In this document: positions 11,372 through 24,300 of the stretch, piece by piece
How positions within the stretch are numbered: position 1 is the stretch's first letter
Layout: each line of letters starts with the position of its first letter
DNA from: Dirofilaria immitis
Lineage: Eukaryota; Nematoda; Chromadorea; Rhabditida; Onchocercidae
Assembly (NCBI GenBank): GCA_024305405.1
Contig: JAKNDB010000087.1
Location: forward strand, 5,954,501-6,018,500
Direction: 5' to 3'
DNA: 64,000 nucleotides
The notes under the pieces: generated by a model
What the model was told of the DNA's origin: nothing
The model's input: only the letters and a program-made list of their open reading frames with translations
Database searches by the model: none
Translations under genes and position numbers: made by a program

Positions 11372-14300
11372 CTCCTTCTCTTCATGTCATATCACTCCTC
11401 TAACTATAAGCTTTTTTAAATTGACAATTTCAATCAGAACCTTATTGCTACAATCGTTTTAGAGATACTAATGGTACTATCAGAAATGAAACATCGAAAA
11501 ATTAAATGACATTTACATTGTGTAATGATCCCTGCTGTTTTTTTTCTCTCTCTATTCTCTTCTTTTTCAAGAAGAGAATAAAATACTGGCTTTTTCAACA
11601 AGAACTGTTGCTGGTATTACCAGGAAGCTTCACTTTCAACAAATAGTAAATCGAAAATATATTCTTTCATATTTCATGTCGTTCTATTGATCTTGTAAAA
11701 ACTTCGCGTAATTTACTAATACATATTTCTTTGCCATCACAAATTAGCGAAATCTATGCATGAATTTGCTGATAGTTTTATCGTTTGATTATTTTTTTTT
11801 AAATTATTGTTTATAAAGATAAAAAAAGTTATGAAGAAATTAATTAATTGTTCCATTTCAAATCTTGTGGGGTTAGAAGTCTTCAAGGAGCATGATTCCT
11901 TTTTTTTAGTAATTGGCATTTTCAAAATGTGAAATGAATTATCATGAAAGTTCAGTGATTCTAATTTTAAAGAATTTCCTCATGGTTGTATATCTAAACA
12001 CGTGTTAAGATAAAGTAGATAACGCTGAAAGAAGCGCGAGAAATTTTATATGTAGAAGAGCTGTTTTTTCAATTGATCTTTCATTGAATACTAAATGCTT
12101 GTAACAACATATTATCTTTCAAGACAATATCTTTGGCATGACATTTAAACATATTTGAAGTGATAGCTGCGATATTAAATTAGTAAGACTGCATATGCTA
12201 TAGTAACTATAAGATACACTTTACTGATACACTCACCAGGAACAGCTTTCAGATAAGTCAGAAGAGGAAGATTCCTATAAACTTAATTAAATACTTGTAT
12301 GAACAATAAGTGATTATTTACGTATTTCGCACGAGATATGAATATTTCCTTTCTTGAGGACTGCTATCAATCGATTTATTTTGTCTTTGCAATTTACACA
12401 ATCACCTTTTGAACTGGTCAACAGGAAGTAATGATTACAGCTGGATTCCGTCAAGAATGTCTGGAAATAGTGGCTTGAATAGCGACCAAGAACAAAATGT
12501 TAATTTTGAATGCTAACGTTTTTAGGAATACGATTTTAATTACATTTAAATTATTTTAATTACTTTAACATTATCATTTGTGTTCTTCCTAATTTCTAAT
12601 TTATTCAATGACTGTTCCAGATGAAGGATTGAAATCAGCATTTTTGAATGCTGTAAAAGATTTAAGATGCGGATAGCAAGCGTGTTTTATTCCTTTCGTT
12701 CACCGATATCGTATCAACTTCGAAACATCTACTAAAAGTATAAGTATGAAAAGCACTAACGTAGAAATCGAGAACAAAATTGTCTACTAACTGATAACAA
12801 ATAACAGACTGAATTAAAATGATGTGTGTGGGTGTGTGTTTGTGTTTATGCTGAGAAGAGAGAATTACTGTGAAGTTAATGAGATCGTATGGTTTATCAC
12901 TTAATTATCACAAATTACAGTCTTGACGAAAATTTTCAAAAATGATTTCAGCTTTTTAGGAAAGTGTGTATTTTATGAATTCATTTCAAAATAACAGGTT
13001 TTTGCTGCTCAGAATAATAAGTGAAAAAAAAATGAAAGAGAACATTATTAAAAGATAGACTGTTAGAGGATAAGGGAGAGAGACATTGAAGGCGAAAGGG
13101 AAGAGGAGAAAATGTTGACTGAGAAAGTTTAAAAAACTCCCTAGAGAGAAAGAGAGAGAAAAAGAAGGATGGGGAAAGAAAAAAAAAGAGAACGAAGAAA
13201 GGGGAAAGTACCGCCACATTTCCCTAACGAAAACGTTGTCTTGATAATATTAAGCGGTCCATAGTTTTTATTCTCGACATTACGACGGCTTTTTAGAAAT
13301 GCTTGAAGAAGAGGATGATCAGCATGAAGAAGAATAGAAGAATAGGCTAACATATGTATCCGAACATAGTCATATAAGCAATTCATCTGCCAGCATTCCA
13401 GACATCAGTGATCCTCGGTATAATGTGTGGCTCTGTTATGTTCTTCTATCACTATCGCTTGGTGTATAGCGAAGTGTTTTTTTGTTGGTAAGATAGATGC
13501 CGAAAGTTCCGATTAGATGCTTGATATATTCAGGAACAACTAAATGAAGGTAAGAATAATTTTATTTAGCCAGGCAAATGATAATGTGATTAAATGATTA
13601 CAGTTAAACAGATAGACGATATCATCAACTCCTGCTACGCAACTAAAATGAAAGTCAAGAATTATTGAACATATGTCTGCGAAGAAAAGTAATTAAACAA
13701 TTGCACTTATCTTCCAATTCCAGCAAATTTAATATTGATCAAGTGATAGTGATCTGTTATCACTCGAACAGTTCTGATAATATTGTTGTGGATAATCGAA
13801 GTATTGCAAATTAGTCAGTTTTATTGCAATGATTTGTTAGATCCTTTTCACTTCTCTTATTGAATCACTAAATGCAACAGATGTAATGATATGAATTGTA
13901 TTTTTTATAAAATATTGCGAAAAGAGAACGACATCTATGATTTGAGAGTTGTGAAAAAGAAAAAAAAAAAAGAAAACCGAAAGATGTTGCGGAAGAAGGT
14001 TTCTTAAATTTTCATATAACAATTATGCAGCTTTGAGCTATATGAGAGAAAAAAAATAAGGAAGGAGTGTTTTCTCTCAGCTGCACACGTTGACACATTT
14101 TCTATGCCTTTTTAATGAAAAAAAACTTTCGCTTCAGTTAATTTCATTGTTGCTTTTGAAAGATCAAAATTGTGATAATATCAACATCAGCTATTCATTT
14201 TATTAATACATTGAAACATTGTCGTTCATTATAATAATATATATATTTTATGTGTATATCTCTTTGCTATATTGCTTTTACTATAATTTAAAAAAGTATA

Positions 14301-14459
14301 GCACTTTTGTCGTTATTCTCATAACTTTAAAATAATTTCTCCTTTTTCGAGCTTTCTTACCTCAATTGATACCAATCATTGCATTTCTATCTCTCTCTTT
14401 TTTCATTCTCTTTGAAATTTGTTTCGGTGTACTTACGATGACTAAACATATAAATACAG
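11372..14459. other. Upstream region of the NAB gene
   Basis: Mostly AT-rich DNA. A short GT-rich run lies at 12822-12849 and a purine-rich stretch at 13021-13202. A segment at about 12432-12510 (plus strand, acceptor GGTCAACAG, peptide DYSWIPSRMSGNSGLNSDQ) could be a 5' exon of the NAB gene, since splicing from a GT inside it to the acceptor at 14459 would keep frame, but this is speculative. Confidence 0.35.
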
Positions 14460-14466
14460 GAAAGAA

Positions 14467-17400
14467 ATGGATGACATAAAAGAACGGACGGTGATCTCCT
14501 CGGTGAGTACTTAATTTTTTTTTTATTTCTAGCTTTTTTTTCTTTTCAAATCTAATTGCAAAATGCTGCTTCGCTCTTTATTTTATTTTTTAATTCCAGT
14601 AAGCAAAAATTGTTCTTTTTTTTTTAACTAAACTAAAAAATTGTCTTTGTTAAAGTTACAGTGTTCCATTCAATGATAGTTCCTTGAAGTATTGTTTTAC
14701 TCATTTAGTTATCTCAATAAGCATCGTTAACTATAAAATAATCTTCATCGACTGCTAATTAAACAACTTTTGCAAATTTGTATCTGTTAAGTTTAAAAAA
14801 GAAAAGTGAGCTGCAGAATAGAATTTTGCTAATGAAGGATTATTTATCAGTAAGCATACAAAATGCATTGTAAATAACGTTCGTTGTGTCAGAAGATCAT
14901 AAAAAGGCTAATTTGTGGATGTAAATGAAATATTCTGGATAGGTTTGTTTGTTTCTCCTGCATAGATTTCTTATGCCAGTAACAGTCCAAGGAAGAAGAA
15001 TTGAAAAATCCTAAATCTTTAGTTTCTCTAATGCCTTTTGTTCAAAATATCGGAGTGGTGAAGACCACCCAATGTGTTATTTCGAACTGATTGACAAGAT
15101 ATTTTTCAGTTTTTAGCAGCAATGAGTCATACAACTTAATGATTTTTTAATTGATACTTCCTCAAAAGGCAAATTACAAAATGATGATTAGGAACAACAT
15201 GCTCTTTTTTCTTTGGATTTTTTTTGTCGATGTTCGTTTTGTGCATGAAAATATTTTACACATTGCGATAGAGTTTCGAAGAGTTTGAACATTTCCTCAA
15301 CTATATACTCCTTTTTTGCAGGTTTTTATGTAACCAAATCAACCCCGGACGCTATCAAATAGTGTTCTCGGGGTGTAGACCAGCAACAGCTAGAAGATTC
15401 GTTGTAACCGGTCTGTATTCCAAATACTCTTCATAGCATCGAATGCATTATTTGTGTACAAAACACTAGCACAACTATTATCAGGGTCAATCCAACACCA
15501 GAACTGATCTCGTAACTTATTATTGTTATCGCTATTCATTGCTGCTGTTATCATTATAAAAACAATTACAACACTTCAAACTTTTTCTGGCTACAGTAGT
15601 CATTAGGCTACATTTGGCCAACATTGATTTTATTGCAGTGATTTAAGTCGAACTGAATCTAATCCATCTATCTGCATTACAACAAGTTTCCTTGATTATG
15701 CCTTTATATTTTCTGCTCCAGTAAAACTTTTTTTTCCCAAATTTGTTTGTTCTATATTTTACTGAATAGTTCTTTCATTGCAAATAGTGTTTTTCTTGGA
15801 AAAACAAGTTGGAAGACCTGGATCTGGCGACGAAGACCCAGGGTGAACTTCCACAACCAGACGACAAAATTTCTGAGCTACCGAATACACCAAGCCCGTC
15901 TTCATCGATTATCGCGCCACCCCGGCAGCAGCCAAGGTTATCTGTGGTTTTTTAGCTATGAAAGAAAACGTCACACTGAATAACCATGCGATGAGTGAGA
16001 CGAAGGTAGGGAAAATTGAATAGGAAATATCTATCTATTGCTAGATTTCTTATTCTATTTTAGTATCAATATTGATACTTGAATGAAATCTTGGGATTCT
16101 TGAGGGATTTTAACCTCTCCTCACTTTTTCAAACAGATTTTTTAAAAGACTAGAAGAATTGGACAAATTTTAGAAGAGAAGAGATAAATAAAAAAAATTC
16201 ATTCTTTTTTATATTTGAAAATTTATATCAGATTTTTGGTTGCCTTTAGGTATAAAATATTGGAAAAGGTTGTGAAATAAAAAAGTGTTTTCAAGAAAAA
16301 AATGAAAAGTAGTAAGAAATTGATAAATGCATATCTTATATTGTTATTAAATTCTAATGAAAGGGGTCAAATCACCATGTGTTATATTTTTTGTCTTGAT
16401 ATTTTAATTTTTTGATATTAAATTTCAGATCAGCTAGTAGACAACCAACAACCTTTTCGGAATGGCAGCTACTTGCTGTACTTCATCAGGCCAATTTATT
16501 GCAGTACTACGACGAATTCATTGCTCAAGGTTGAAAGTTCTATATATTTTTTAGAAAATTTGTTTTATATTATATTTCCATATTGCGTTCTCGACTGCTC
16601 AGTGTTCAAACTCTGTCTATCTGACTTGTCTTATTGTCGTCTTTAGCCATTGGGTACTCAAACAAATTAGAGACGTTAGGAAAGATAAAGATTAATAGCT
16701 TTAATTTTTTTATAATTTTGACTTTTATGAGTAGTAAAACATTAGACACTTCCGAGCTAATAAATATATTCATTCAAATATCACTATTATCTATACAATT
16801 ACAACATCGGCATATCGCAAAAATTAATCAAACTTTTTGTTCTTTTTATTGACAAAACTTACATTTTTTAGTAGTTCCAGATACTTTTTATCAAAACTTT
16901 AATTATGATCGATTAATTTTGTATTCTTTATATCATTCTCTTTAGATAAAGTTAATTGTGATACATGTGTGTAACAGCCTTCCTTCTTTTCCTCTTCTTT
17001 TGTAATCTTTGGCTTAAAAGGAGCTAATAATTAGATACCTCTCATCTATGTGAAATCATCATCGATAAGAGTACGATGAATCGTCGGATCTTCTTTGAAA
17101 AATATGACAATTCTACACTTATTTCTACATTCTACACTTAACAACATTTTTCCAAGTTTCGACTTTGAATATGAGCGATTTTTGGCAGTTTGATATTTTT
17201 ACTTATGAATATATGCATATAATTTATGCTCATCTATTATTTGCTTAATTTAGGATGATAAAATGCCCAAAAATATAATATAAATACTTTTTGAGTTATA
17301 AATCCTAAAATTAGCTTATGCATTTATGTTATCAATACTTCGCTATAGTGTTACGTTTCGTAAGATTACAGAGATATGAGAAAAACACAAGCAAATTAAT

Positions 17401-20400
17401 TGAATTCCATTATGCAATCTCTTGAAATGTTCCCACTTGAGAATAAAATTCTCACAGTTAGTTACATTATCTATTTTTTTGCTATCTAAGATTTGAAGAA
17501 CTTTTAGAATTCGATTTCTGGGAATATTATTATAAAGGAACAAAGCGAATTTTCAGTCCTAAGAGAATATTTTCACTTTTTCTTCCAAATTTTTAATCAA
17601 ATTTTTATATTTATATTACATATCAAAAATATCATTTTTTTTACATTATCGTTCATTACTTTGTTTATTGCTGAATTCCTGATTAAATTCATTGCAGCCT
17701 CAATCTATATTTTTCTTCCTGATTTCATAATCATTCACTAATTTTAGCTGTTTAAAATATTTATCGCTTTTAAGTTATCCGATTTTATCATTATACGATA
17801 ATCGATTTTCAGTTTTTAGGCGGAGATGACATCAATCAATTTATGACATGCGATGAACATGAATTTCTAGAAATAATGTCAGTGGTTGGAATGGCATCGA
17901 AGCCGCTTCACGTTCGACGGTTTCAACGAACGCTCACTGTCAGTAATTCCTATAAAAGTTACTTTGAGTATCATGCTTTTCATGGTAATGGATGAAATTT
18001 ATGAAAGATATGAAAATCATACTTTCGTTACCCCTTAAACTAGCTTTTAATTAAAGATTTTGTTAGTATTGGATATAATACTACGTAATTACAAATTTGT
18101 GAACATGCAAGTATGCAGGGATGTATGTAATAAAATTTTTGATTTACTCTACTGACATTTGACTTCCTGTAATACTGAAATCGAATATAAGTATTTGAGG
18201 AATTCAGCAAAGATCCGGATGCATTCAATCTGGTTGCCATACAGCAAATCGGTTTGCCACCTGCTGCAAGTTATGGATACATCCCACCGACATCATCAGC
18301 TACTCCAACTGCTGCTCTGCAGTTTCTTCTTTCATCACAAAATCTGGCTGCCGCAAGTTTGGCTGTCGCTGCTGGTTTGCCATGCACTAGTCCGTCCATT
18401 ACAGTAATTTTTCATTTTTTTCCAACATTACCAAAAAGGATTGTTAAGCGAGACTAATCACAAAATATTATTCAAGGTAAACATTCCGAAAATTCTAAAT
18501 TAAAGGAAAACAAGTAGAATTACATTTGTCTATCTTTTAATCATTTGGCTAATCAATTTTTAGAAAATTTTTCCAGCACGATCAAAATTCGCCGCGTTCA
18601 CTTTTACAGCCATTAGTATCAGGTCAGTATAGTATTTACTTAGATTGTCTAAGTAAGTTCTCATAATTTTATAATTATTAGATTTGTTTGGTAATAGTTG
18701 AAAATTGTTTCAAAATTTTTAGTAGTTCCAAGTGTTCATGACGAAATTTAGTCAAGAACGACTACTTCTAATAGAGTATAACCAGACCAATTTCAAATGT
18801 TGTTGGCATTCTTTGAATGAATTTTGCCCAAATAATGATTCTAACAGTTTAAACAAATTAATTTTTTACCAAAACTTCTTCTGCTCTAACATAATCCAAC
18901 AAGTTCTTCTTTAAATTAAGATGATATTATAAGTGAAGAATTAATCGAAAATTATATTATAGCATCAGAATCGCTACATGAATTATTCAGTGCTGCAACG
19001 GTAGCCGGAGTAGGTACCTCAGGAACAACATCTACCACTATTGGTGCTACGGCAAATGTAATGACCGGTGATTTTTTGACAAGTTTAGTGGCTGGTATAC
19101 CGCAGTCTAGCGGCAGTTGTAGTAGTGGTAGTGGTACTGCATCCAATTCCATGCAAGGATTAGAACCGGCAACGTCGTCCAAGATGGTATCCTCATCCAC
19201 AGAACATACATCTGTAACATCAGGTTTAATGCAACTTTCTGCGGGTTCTCCAGCAAGCAGCAATGAAGCGAACTGCGATTTCGATCAGCTAGGAATAGGT
19301 GAGTCGTACTTCAGAGTTCTATCATTACAGCAAAGATAATTGTCATTTTCTTGAAATAGCTAATAATTGAAAAGTTGGAAGTACATGTAATAGCAAAGAA
19401 ATAACTTCATAAAATGCTTCCTTATTTCTCTTCTGTCAAAGTCATATCAAAGTTTATGCAAACTGATTGTAACATTTCTGAAGGGACAAGTACCACCTCA
19501 GAAACACCAATGCTGACAGAGGCTCAAATTGGTAGGCTCGCTCAATGTTCCCATCGTCTTATCGAACAAATGCCTCAGCTGGAACCCAAATTGATACAGA
19601 ATAAAAAGAAAATCAGTCGGTAAGATTTAGATAAAAGTCAGCTTAATTTGCCACAGTATTAATATTTCTTTGGAAATGTCATCTTCCTTTAACATTAGCA
19701 ATTTTCTTAAAAATTACTGGATTTGAATTCAGATTAAATTAGCAGAATACTGAATGTTACTATTAATAAGAACGTCTACAACCTATTCTCAAACTTTCAA
19801 TGAATATGACGTCTTGCTTGCTTCAATAAAGCATAGACATTGAATGTGTACTCCAAGTGGGCCATTTTTGATAAGCAGAACTGGCGCTGTGGGATGAATC
19901 AGACGTTGAGTTAAAGCGCCAAACTTTCCTCTCATGAGACCCATGAAAGGCGTTGGTTGATATAGACAGCAGGGTGGTGGCCATGGAAGTTGGAAACCGC
20001 TAAGGAATGTGTAACAACTCACCCGCCAAATCAACTAGCCCTGAAAATGGATGGAGCTTGAGTGGAAGACTTATACTCAACCGCTAATATTCAGTAATAA
20101 ACTTTATGCCTGTTTGATGGGAAAAATATTTTTTACACCCGCTAAATTTTATTTCAATATTATTCTGCAGTAATTAGCTGAAGAGAATTTTGGAGATAGA
20201 TTCGATACAATCTGCAATATATTTAGATTAAGGAAATATTATACAAATGAATTTTGATAATTTAAATTAATCTTTTAAAACTTTTTAAGAGAATTACTGG
20301 ATGTAATGCAATTGCCGTTCAGTTCACCCCAACGTCTACAAGAATATCGGAGATATTCAGCTATTTATGGGCGCTTCGACGCGAAACGTAAACCAGATAA

Positions 20401-21386
20401 ACCATTAACTTTGCATGAAGTTTCGGTAAATGAGGCAGCTGCGCAGTTATGCCTTCGGCAACCTGCGCTTTTGACCAGGCGTGACGAATTATTTCCACTT
20501 GCTCGACAGGTTCGATAATTTGAATTAAAAATTTTGCAAATTTTCAAAATTTTCCTTATTTCAATTAATCATTTCATGTTATTCATGGACATTTCCTCTT
20601 AAAACATTTTTTTTCAGGTAGTGAAGGATGCAGGTTATAACTATGTAAAAGGAATGAAGAAAGGTGAAGCTGATATAAAAAGACAACGTTCATTAGTTAT
20701 ACTGGATTCATTTTATCGCAGTGAACCGTCCCAATCTCCCCAAAGCTCCGCTTCAGCTGGGTAAGTCATGTTAGCATATTGCGCTATTATTAATTACAAT
20801 CAATAAAATTGATTGTAATTAAATCATCAAGATATTTTAAAATTTATGGGAATTTTTAGAATTTGTTAAAATTTGCTTCAATTTTGCATATGCCGAATAT
20901 AATAGTTATAAAAATTTGATTCATTTACTCTCATTTGTGATCGATTAAATCGATGAAATGCTAATTTTACAAAGATAGATAATGCAAAAAACTTGCCCAT
21001 AAGATTTCTTTTTATTTATTTGAAATATTAAGTATTCTTGTTAATTAGTAGTGATTTCACTAAGATTAAATAGATCATTTCAATAGAATTGCAGAAGTCC
21101 AGGATTAGACGAAAGTACTGTTGATTCCGGGAACGAATTAACCGCTGCATCATCATCATCTTCGCTGATAGCAATGATTGGTAATCGTGATGACGCCGGA
21201 TCAATCATTACATCTAGTCGGAAAAAACGTCGTCGGGAATCGTCACAAGAACAAGAACAATTGGAATTATCGTCAAGTATGGTATCTATTGTGACACCAG
21301 AAAAGCAGCAAAGATTAGTCGTTAAACGACATGCTACCGTTGAGAAGCAGTGCAATACAACTAGTGCTGCTAGTGATGACACATAG
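14467..21386 (+). CDS. mab-10/NAB: NAB-family transcriptional co-regulator (NGFI-A-binding protein; C. elegans MAB-10 homologue)
   Basis: Nuclear co-regulator that binds EGR/Krox zinc-finger factors; in C. elegans MAB-10 works with LIN-29 at the larval-adult switch. Eleven exons: 14467-14502, 15809-15936, 16429-16529, 17820-17938, 18200-18403, 18577-18622, 18921-19298, 19484-19619, 20290-20509, 20618-20760, 21095-21386. All intron phases agree and give 600 residues. NCD1 (about 59-140) shows [25 protein letters not shown] and [17 protein letters not shown]2 (about 340-480) shows [45 protein letters not shown] and [14 protein letters not shown]. Between them lies an alanine/serine/threonine-rich linker; the C-terminus has a basic RKKRRRE patch, a likely nuclear signal. 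An acceptor (ATACAG, ending 14459) sits just before the ATG, fitting either spliced-leader trans-splicing or an upstream 5' exon. Intron 8 contains a 28S rRNA fragment. Very sure of family. Confidence 0.93.
19780..20092 (+). rRNA. Partial, diverged 28S (LSU) rRNA sequence inside NAB intron 8
   Basis: About 310 bases match a conserved internal part of eukaryotic large-subunit rRNA. Landmarks in order: ACCTATTCTCAAACTTT, GTGGGCCATTTTTGATAAGC (the functional gene usually has TTTTTGGTAAGC), GCAGAACTGGCG, GAGTTAAAGCGCC, GGTGGCCATGGAAGT, CCGCTAAGGAATGTGTAACA, AACTAGCCCTGAAAATGGAT. Both ends stop abruptly inside the rRNA, and several universally conserved bases are changed, so this is a dispersed pseudogene fragment, not an rDNA unit. 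It lies in the same orientation as the host gene, between exons 8 (ends 19619) and 9 (starts 20290), and should be removed with the intron. The antisense open frame across it (20034-19789) is meaningless. Confidence 0.93.
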
Positions 21387-24300
21387 TTGTCTGCTAATCG
21401 AAATTTTTTTTTTTAATGAATGCATTATTTAAAATTTAAAAGGGAGTTTCATTATCGATCAATTCTCGAAAAATCAACGGTTCATGCTTCTCTGTATTTG
21501 TGAGGCAAGCATTCTAAAATGTTTAAATTTTGAAAATGGCACAACATATAACATATCTTTGATCTCGTGTAATTATCTGAGGACTAGGGAATAGTACTTT
21601 TACTAATTCCTCTTTTCACTATCAGGAATGCTATTTAAAAAAAAAAAAAGAAAAGAACTGCATAACGCTGAACTGAACCTATTCCATCTTTTTGATTTTT
21701 TAACCACAGATTTTCCTACAAAGATATTGTTGCATTGAGTCCTATTTCCCATTCAATTTTATGTCGATTCTTGTCTCATTTCATTCATCTCTGATTTTAA
21801 ATCTCAATCGAGTAATATTTCATAATTAAAAGCTATGGGAAACTTTTCAGGAATAAGTTCCACATTTCCTTCCCCGATATTTTGGGAAATTTTTGTAATT
21901 AATGTTCCTGGAGACAATTTCGGCCAATTTCGGATCATCCGTATATTGTTTTTGATCGATTTGACATAGTACCTGATCTACTATGTATGTGTTAAGAAAC
22001 ACATTATGAATCGGAGGTCTTTTGAGTTTTTATGTTCATTATTTAGTTTTCAAATCTGTAAAGTTTTTGTTCACTTTTCAGCTCTGCGGAACATGAGATT
22101 CGTAAGCGCAAGAATCCTCGTAAATTTATTGGATAAGGAATTATCACCAAATCTTATCCACACATTGACTCATAGGGAAGATAAGCAAATTAGCATTAAT
22201 TTTCAAGCATTTGCCAAGCAAAATATATTACGATTTTCTCTTCAAGAAATTTTTCGATTGTTTACAAAACGATCGCTTGATTTACCGCAAACTATTCATA
22301 TAGAATTGTGATACTTCTTCATTTTTTAAACATAAAACATCGTGGAACAATGGAAATAATAAATCAAATCCACATCTTATTGCACCAAGAATCAAAATTT
22401 CTATATTAACTTTAATAGTCCAAATCTAGATAGCAAACCTCGCTGATTGTAGTTCTTGTTCACGAATACTAAAAATATTCCTGCTATATAGTCAAATCAA
22501 ATTTTCTTCAGTGACGTCTAAGATTTTCATTTTCAAGTAAATCAGTTCGAGATTGCTAAATCTGGATATAAGTAATCTACTTTTAATTTCTTGAATGATT
22601 TTTTCATTACTTAACAAATTAAAAGTAACAAGTGAATTCCATTGTCATAACGAATCTTTTTAGAAAAAGAAAATATATTTATTTCTATAACATTCGACAA
22701 TTAAATTAGGAAAATAAGTACTTATGCTGATTTTGTATTAAATTAGTATTTACTCCGGAGAATTCAAATTTCAAAGTGTATCAGTTTAATGATAACATTC
22801 AAAACACGAACTTTCAAATCATTATAATTAAACAAATCACTATTAATCAAAATAATTGTGATAATATCCATTTTTTAAAGCATGCTGTAGAACTTTCCAT
22901 TCAAAATTTGATCTTTCCTTGGAACGTATTTATTGTATTTTTTTCGATTAGCGAGAATTAAATGGGATGCAATAATGTGTCAATCAACTATATAACGTTC
23001 GTTATCTATATTTTGTTGAACGTTGTCATAAAAAATTGACTCCTTTAATTGACCGATTCCGGCTATAGACGTGCATCTCCTTAATTTATGGAGACACTTC
23101 TTCACTTTAATGTTTTCACCGGATTCAAAAAGCTTTGGTAGATCGGATTGGTTGACAATACAGTAGACATTAAATAATGACCATATTTTTTTTTTTGGTG
23201 AAAATTAGGCTCTGAGAAATATTTTGGTTGTTTACTGTATAAAAATAAATTTGGGCATTACAATTCACTCAAGAAATTGTTTGCTTTTGTTGTATAGAAT
23301 AAATAAGCAAAATATATTAAGACAAAATTTTTTAATGATCGACGGACAATAAAACAATCAGTTATTGATCTTTCTTGCCTTTTCAATTTACTTCAAACAT
23401 CGAATAAATAATCGCAAATGTTTTGACGTTGAGTTTTTGTGAACTTCTCTTTAATCCCAAGAGATCAAACTCAATGCTTATGTTCAGTTGATCGGTCTCA
23501 GCTTCCGATATTCGATCATTACGCTTCATATCTTCAAAATGCTTGTTTTTGTCGCAAAACTTCTTGAATTTTATATTATACTTCATAAATAATTTGGGCC
23601 AATCGTACTGTTGTTATCGCGGGATATTTCTGCTGCTTCATGGCTCATTTTAATTCAAATAAAAAATCATTCAAATTCGCAAATTGTCTGACATCATTTC
23701 CTTAGTTTAAAATAGATTTAAATAAGTGGAAAAGAAAAAATTGAAAACGGAAAATAAGAAATGAACATTAAAATAATACATAATATACAATTTTCCTTGA
23801 CAATGTGTCGCAATGTAAAATAAAAAAATTCGACGATGCAAAACTGTAATTATCATTATAAGAATATGATATTTATGAAACCCATATTTATAAAACCTAT
23901 TTATGGAATTAGAAGAACATTGAAACTGAAAAATATGGTTTAACAAAAAGAGAACAAAATAGTCTTACTGTAGTGTTCCAATAAAAACAAATCATTTGCG
24001 GAAAAAGTTATTGATTATTGCCGTTTTTTTGAAGGCGTCTGATAATTACCGATTTCTTGCTTCAATAAAAGTCTATTCACCATATTATTTAGTGTAATTT
24101 TAATTAATAGTAGAAGTTTTAAAGCATATCATGATAGCTTTTATCACTATTCTTTCAAAAAAATAAAATTCTTAGCTTAGAAGAAGAAATGAGAGATTAC
24201 TTCCACAGTTTCGTTTAGACTAGAATTACGAGTAGAGATCCAAAAGTTTTCAGCATATTATGTCGAAATATGTTTACTTTGTCGAAATATATATATATAT

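Noticed and set aside
19789..20034. Minus-strand open frame of 81 codons in NAB intron 8
   Set aside because: It is the antisense of the 28S rRNA fragment and has no protein meaning.
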